Assembly (NCBI GenBank): GCA_036388555.1
Contig: DASVRP010000013.1
Span: 1 to 64,000 of the forward strand
Direction of reading: 5' to 3'
Source of the DNA: UBA4665 sp036388555
Lineage (GTDB): Bacteria > Patescibacteriota > Saccharimonadia > Saccharimonadales > UBA4665
DNA: 64,000 nt
Numbering within the stretch: the stretch's first letter is position 1; each line of letters opens with the position of its first letter. Below the pieces are notes generated by a model. That model searched no databases, had not been told where the DNA came from, and saw only the letters and a list, made by a program, of their open reading frames with translations. A program made the translations under genes and the position numbers. This document shows, piece by piece, positions 60,638 through 64,000 of this stretch.

Positions 60638-61600
60638 CTACCGCTTACCGCGGAATTTTTTGTCGAGAATATCATTTGTATAATCGTCACAGCCCCCAGG
60701 GTACACGGAGCCAATTTCACCACTGCCGAGGACATCACAACCGTCGCCCTTCATCGTTGCCCGGCGAACTTCGCCGCGTTTGCCGATATACATGCTTGAG
60801 GATTCACCGTCGATATTCGCGATTCCGACTTCCCCGTCGACAATCAGGCTCACTTCTTCGGTTCCACAAAGGTATATTTTTCCGACACGCACACCCCGTG
60901 CAACGGTAACTTTCAAATCCTTACCTTCATCACGCTTGGCGACGTAGCTGTCCATATCAGCATGTATCACGACGCTTCCGTTGACTATCTCCGGACGTTC
61001 CTTGTCATATTCCGGCCTAGGAAAATCCGTGTAGCAGCTGTCGCCCGTCAACGGTTCGATGGCCTGAACCGGACTATTCCACGAACGTAGATGTTTTTTA
61101 TTAACCTTGCGGGTATCGTACCAGTCGCGTGACTCCAATAAACGAGAGTCAAGAACAGGACCAGAACTGTCTACTATCTGCGTATTCGTACTATCACGGA
61201 GCTGGCTGACGGTTTCGTCGACCAATTTATTAGCTTTCAGTCCGTATGCTATACCACCAGCACCAGCCGTGAGAGATAGTACTGTCACCGCACCCAGTAT
61301 CGGTACCATAAGTCTGCGCTTTGGAGCAGGAACCACTTCCGCTACCTCTTCTACTTCGACGTCGGTTTCGAGCAGATGGACCTTTTTGATGTCCCTGGCA
61401 GCTTCTACCTTAGGGTCAAGCCCTTCTACCGTAGCTGCGGGGCGGGCCAGCTCAAAGAACGGCCCGATTTTCTCAAACACCTCGTCGCCGTATTCCTGTA
61501 AGAAACCTTCGACTGCCGGGTCAGGTGTGACGACTGCATCCAATTCCTGGATTGCCTCATCGATCAAGGCTTCCAGTGATGCATTACTACGCTCGGTCAT
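60638..61600 (-). CDS. Single-span membrane protein with exported domain
   Basis: 320 aa. Cytoplasmic part 1-95 is acidic; transmembrane helix about 98-120 (MVPILGAVTVLSLTAGAGGI). The external part (about 125-320) holds four Cys and repeated beta-like strands (GKIYLCGTEEVSLIVDGEVG, EVRRATMKGDGCDVLGSG). AAGGAG lies 10 nt before the ATG. No family recognised. Confidence 0.65.
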   Translation of the reverse strand: MTERSNASLEALIDEAIQELDAVVTPDPAVEGFLQEYGDEVFEKIGPFFELARPAATVEGLDPKVEAARDIKKVHLLETDVEVEEVAEVVPAPKRRLMVPILGAVTVLSLTAGAGGIAYGLKANKLVDETVSQLRDSTNTQIVDSSGPVLDSRLLESRDWYDTRKVNKKHLRSWNSPVQAIEPLTGDSCYTDFPRPEYDKERPEIVNGSVVIHADMDSYVAKRDEGKDLKVTVARGVRVGKIYLCGTEEVSLIVDGEVGIANIDGESSSMYIGKRGEVRRATMKGDGCDVLGSGEIGSVYPGGCDDYTNDILDKKFRGKR

Positions 61601-61631
61601 TACAAAACTCCTTCAATACCACATGCCATAC

Positions 61632-61673
61632 ATGATTTTAAATCATTATACACTATTTCGCTAGATTTTGCAA
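61632..61673 (-). promoter_or_regulatory. Promoter with operator-like dyad at the start site
   Basis: Minus strand TTGCAA (61668-61673), 17 bp, TATAAT (61645-61650). A 15-bp dyad ATGATTT-T-AAATCAT (61632-61646) spans the predicted transcript start, a common repressor position. Confidence 0.6.
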
Positions 61674-61689
61674 GCATTATTCTATCGAC

Positions 61690-62784
61690 TCAACGTCCAC
61701 GGAGCTTGCGCAGGCCGTCGGCACTGAACATTGAGGCCAGTGAGCCTGGCTCACCCAAGACAGTATCGGCCAACTCTTTTGATGCTGTTATCATCTGGCT
61801 CTTGATATCCGGCTCTTCGGGGGTTACATCTGTCAGACACGTATTCAGCATCGCTGCATAGACAGCCGGTGACCCAGTATAGATCATCTCCCAGGCATCG
61901 GCCTCGTCATAGTCCCGCCCTCTGCCGTAGCGGGGTCCTAGCGCCGGCTCGGCACGCTTGAGACGGCGCTTCAGGAAATCTGTGAAACCTTCGGTGATAC
62001 GCCGGCCGGACTGTTGCGATACGGCATCAGGATCGTTCGCGGGACTATCCGCGAACCCATACGCCTGGGGTAAGATAACCGCATCGCCAGCTTCATCTGT
62101 CGACAGCAGCAGGTCAAGCCCGGTCAGACAGCCGTGGATCCATTCATGCAGCTCGATGTCCCTCTGGATGCCTTCTCCGCCGTCGGACAGATCGACCGCC
62201 TGTAAGGTGATCCCTTCGGAGTAATCTGTTGCGGCACTCGGACCGGTAACGGATACGTCGGTGCCGAGCGCCTGGCCGTAGCGTAGGAACTCCAGCCGTG
62301 ACATAGGCGTATACTGCATCGCTGGGAGGCCGTCTGGAGTCGTCAGCCATTCCTGTACCTGCTCGGCATGCTCAGTAGACAGTACATGGCAGGCAGCCAG
62401 CTTGCCTACGGCAGTACCGATCATCGCTACTATCCACGGACCGGATTCTAGGGCGCGGTCTCGCTCATCAAGCGCATTTGCGAGTTGGCGCCCGTTCGTC
62501 CAGGCCAAGACCTGTCGTAGACTCCCGTGTTCTTTGGATAACATCGTAGTCCCGATGTCCTGCAGCCAATCGGTCGAATGCCCGTTACGGCCGGTCAGAT
62601 TATGGAGCATGTTCTGGGTCGCTTCGTCGGCACCCAATGCAATCTGCATCGCTTCATCAGACGTGATATTTTCAGGGTCAAGCGTCCCGTCAAGTGTATC
62701 GATAACCCGCTTACCGTACGGCGGCAGCAGTGCCCATGCCTCGTCACGGGAAATTACTTCGCCAATCTGTCTATTATATAGTGC
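61690..62784 (-). CDS. Putative metallopeptidase-like protein (HEWIH)
   Basis: 364 aa from the ATG at 62784, preceded by GGAAGGAT; a longer frame begins 23 codons earlier. IELHEWIHGCLTG near residue 220 is an HExxH site, and RRITEGFTDFLKRRL about 55 residues later looks like a gluzincin third ligand. No signal peptide. Role unknown. Confidence 0.65.
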   Translation of the reverse strand, partial: ALYNRQIGEVISRDEAWALLPPYGKRVIDTLDGTLDPENITSDEAMQIALGADEATQNMLHNLTGRNGHSTDWLQDIGTTMLSKEHGSLRQVLAWTNGRQLANALDERDRALESGPWIVAMIGTAVGKLAACHVLSTEHAEQVQEWLTTPDGLPAMQYTPMSRLEFLRYGQALGTDVSVTGPSAATDYSEGITLQAVDLSDGGEGIQRDIELHEWIHGCLTGLDLLLSTDEAGDAVILPQAYGFADSPANDPDAVSQQSGRRITEGFTDFLKRRLKRAEPALGPRYGRGRDYDEADAWEMIYTGSPAVYAAMLNTCLTDVTPEEPDIKSQMITASKELADTVLGEPGSLASMFSADGLRKLRGR

Positions 62785-62879
62785 CATATCCTTCCATTTA
62801 CGATACAGCATCCACGCGGGTCTGCAAGTGCAAGTCTCACCTGTTATTTGCAAGTCGTTTATGATTAAATAAGAGTACT

Positions 62880-63725
62880 ATGCCACCTCTTAATAATCCG
62901 CAGCAGCCGTATGGATATCCGCCGCAGCCACCGTCCCAGCCGGCTGGCCGCGGCCCCTCACCTGGTCAGGCTGGCTATCCGCCCTCTCAGCCGCAGATTC
63001 CGGGTCAGGCGCCACCGCAAGGTTACGGCTATCCCCAGCAGCCGGCGGCCGTACCACCACAGTACGCCTATCCACCACAGCCGGCTATCACGCCGCTACA
63101 CACCAGTTATGCGCCGCCGCCTGCTCCAGCCGAAGAAGGCAGTCCCTACGACTTCTTCCTGGAATCAAAGTCCAACCCCAAGAAAGCCAGCATTCCGAAG
63201 CCTAAATCAGGTATCGGCAAGACGCTGGTCGTCGCCTTGGTCATCTTTATGCTGCTCGGTGCATCTGCGGCGGTCCTGTCGGTGATACGCGGCAGTAGCA
63301 ATGACAGCGCCGCGCCAGGATTAGCCGACGTCGTCACCGACCAACAGAAAATCATCTACATCAGCAAGGGTGCTGCGACATCTGTCAAAACGACCAGCCT
63401 GAAGAACTTCAGCGTCACAGCCTTTGCCGCGACGACCTCAGCCCAGCAGCAGACGATCGATTTTGCTACCAAACGAGGCGTCAAGATCGATGATAAAGCC
63501 CTGAAGGACATAAAAGATACCCGCATCGACTCCGTCCTGGCTGCCGCCCAGGCTGCCAGCACCTACGACAGCACGTATAGGACGACCATGAAAGAGCTGC
63601 TCAACGAGCATGCCGTCAAGCTCCAGCAGATCAGCTCCGGTGTCACCGTCGAGGCCGACCGGGCCATACTTGATAAGAATATCGCTTCCGCCCAGCTGCT
63701 GCAGCAGATGCTCGATATACAGTAA
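62880..63725 (+). CDS. Membrane protein with Pro/Tyr-rich cytoplasmic region
   Basis: 281 aa. Residues 1-85 are Pro/Gln/Gly/Tyr repeats (QQPYGYPPQPP, PPQGYGYPQQP), similar in composition to the scaffoldin tails. Transmembrane helix 113-136 (KTLVVALVIFMLLGASAAVL). The C-terminal ~145 residues should be external and helical, ending SAQLLQQMLDIQ. No catalytic motif. Its promoter region faces the HEWIH gene and contains three TGCAAGT units (62830-62865). Confidence 0.68.
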   Translation: MPPLNNPQQPYGYPPQPPSQPAGRGPSPGQAGYPPSQPQIPGQAPPQGYGYPQQPAAVPPQYAYPPQPAITPLHTSYAPPPAPAEEGSPYDFFLESKSNPKKASIPKPKSGIGKTLVVALVIFMLLGASAAVLSVIRGSSNDSAAPGLADVVTDQQKIIYISKGAATSVKTTSLKNFSVTAFAATTSAQQQTIDFATKRGVKIDDKALKDIKDTRIDSVLAAAQAASTYDSTYRTTMKELLNEHAVKLQQISSGVTVEADRAILDKNIASAQLLQQMLDIQ

Positions 63726-63761
63726 TCCAGGCCCAGGGCGGATCCTCAACAGCGTGGCAGA

Positions 63762-64000
63762 CTATTTTTTGGAGCGTCCCGGGCGTTTTGAGACGTACTC
63801 AGGAAGCTCCGTGTCTCCGGAGGCCAGCATATAGGAGTGGCGGATAAGGTCATATACTTCGTCAACCGGCAGCTGGCCTGACAGAACTAGGGTATTCCAG
63901 TGTTTCTTGTTGAGGTGATAGCCCGGCATGACCGTCTCATACTTCTCGCGCAGCAGCTGCGCCAGCTGCGGGTCGCACTTCAGACTCAGCCGCACAGGGT
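63762..64000 (-). CDS. MmcQ/YjbR-family protein, 5' end beyond window
   Basis: The C-terminal ~79 residues are in the window and the frame stays open to the edge. LKCDPQLAQLLREKY, VMPGYHLNKKHWNTLVLSG and LIRHSYML are characteristic of MmcQ/YjbR (DUF419) proteins, small double-wing DNA-binding-like folds of about 115 residues. The GTG that begins a short frame at 63995 is internal, not the true start. Role unknown. Confidence 0.82.
   Translation of the reverse strand, partial: PVRLSLKCDPQLAQLLREKYETVMPGYHLNKKHWNTLVLSGQLPVDEVYDLIRHSYMLASGDTELPEYVSKRPGRSKK

Noticed and set aside
59330..60799. Long plus-strand open frame (489 codons)
   Set aside because: It lies antisense to dnaG and its upstream gap and has no recognisable domain.

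Overview
The window reads as one contiguous piece of a bacterial chromosome with GC-rich genes and short AT-rich intergenic gaps. Almost every gene is on the minus strand. I see no rRNA, tRNA, CRISPR array or transposase. The core genes are compact: rpsF-ssb-rpsR, efp, tlyA, ftsK, rnj, pnp, rpsO, truB, rpsT, holA, mutM, polA and dnaG-rpoD. DnaG has lost its zinc ligands and the uracil-DNA glycosylase has lost its iron-sulfur cysteines. Many proteins are unrecognised, several genes look leaderless, and biosynthetic genes are nearly absent. I infer a candidate-phyla-radiation bacterium, most like Saccharibacteria (TM7). That placement rests on gene content and was not tested with a tree.

Layout. 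Positions 1-7035 encode exported polysaccharide-active enzymes: a GH5-type hydrolase cut by the window edge, a truncated discoidin/half-dockerin remnant, two SGNH/CE3-like esterases and a GH26 mannanase. The three complete enzymes each carry a discoidin (CBM-like) domain and a C-terminal type I dockerin. Positions 7104-19951 hold a PH-like protein, a Crp/Fnr regulator, tlyA, efp, ribosomal protein genes, ssb, ftsK and unknown genes. Positions 20007-29399 hold three scaffoldin-like genes: a 1836-residue protein with six cohesins, nine fibronectin III domains and its own dockerin, then two membrane-anchored cohesin proteins. Positions 29497-43578 carry RNA metabolism and translation genes (rnj, pnp, rpsO, truB, rpsT), holA and several HExxH proteins. 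Positions 43626-51117 carry trehalose synthesis, mutM and small metabolic genes. Positions 51111-60565 carry polA, a second sigma factor, a cell-wall amidase, rpoD and dnaG. The last 3.5 kb are membrane or unknown proteins and a partial MmcQ/YjbR gene.

How the parts fit. The enzyme cluster and the scaffoldin cluster together look like a complete cell-surface cellulosome-type system. Dockerin-tagged enzymes could dock onto the six-cohesin scaffoldin, whose different C-terminal dockerin could dock onto the two membrane-anchored cohesin proteins. Dockerin, discoidin, mannanase and CE3-like domains are recognised from sequence; the assembly scheme is inference. Such a system would be surprising in a reduced-genome lineage.

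Non-coding signals of note are a pair of ~115-nt structured elements (8701-8814 and 57305-57423) whose stems differ in sequence but keep pairing, a 6S-like or attenuator RNA with a terminator at 16114-16277, a structured pnp leader, and two enzyme-cluster promoters with identical hexamers flanking a shared dyad.
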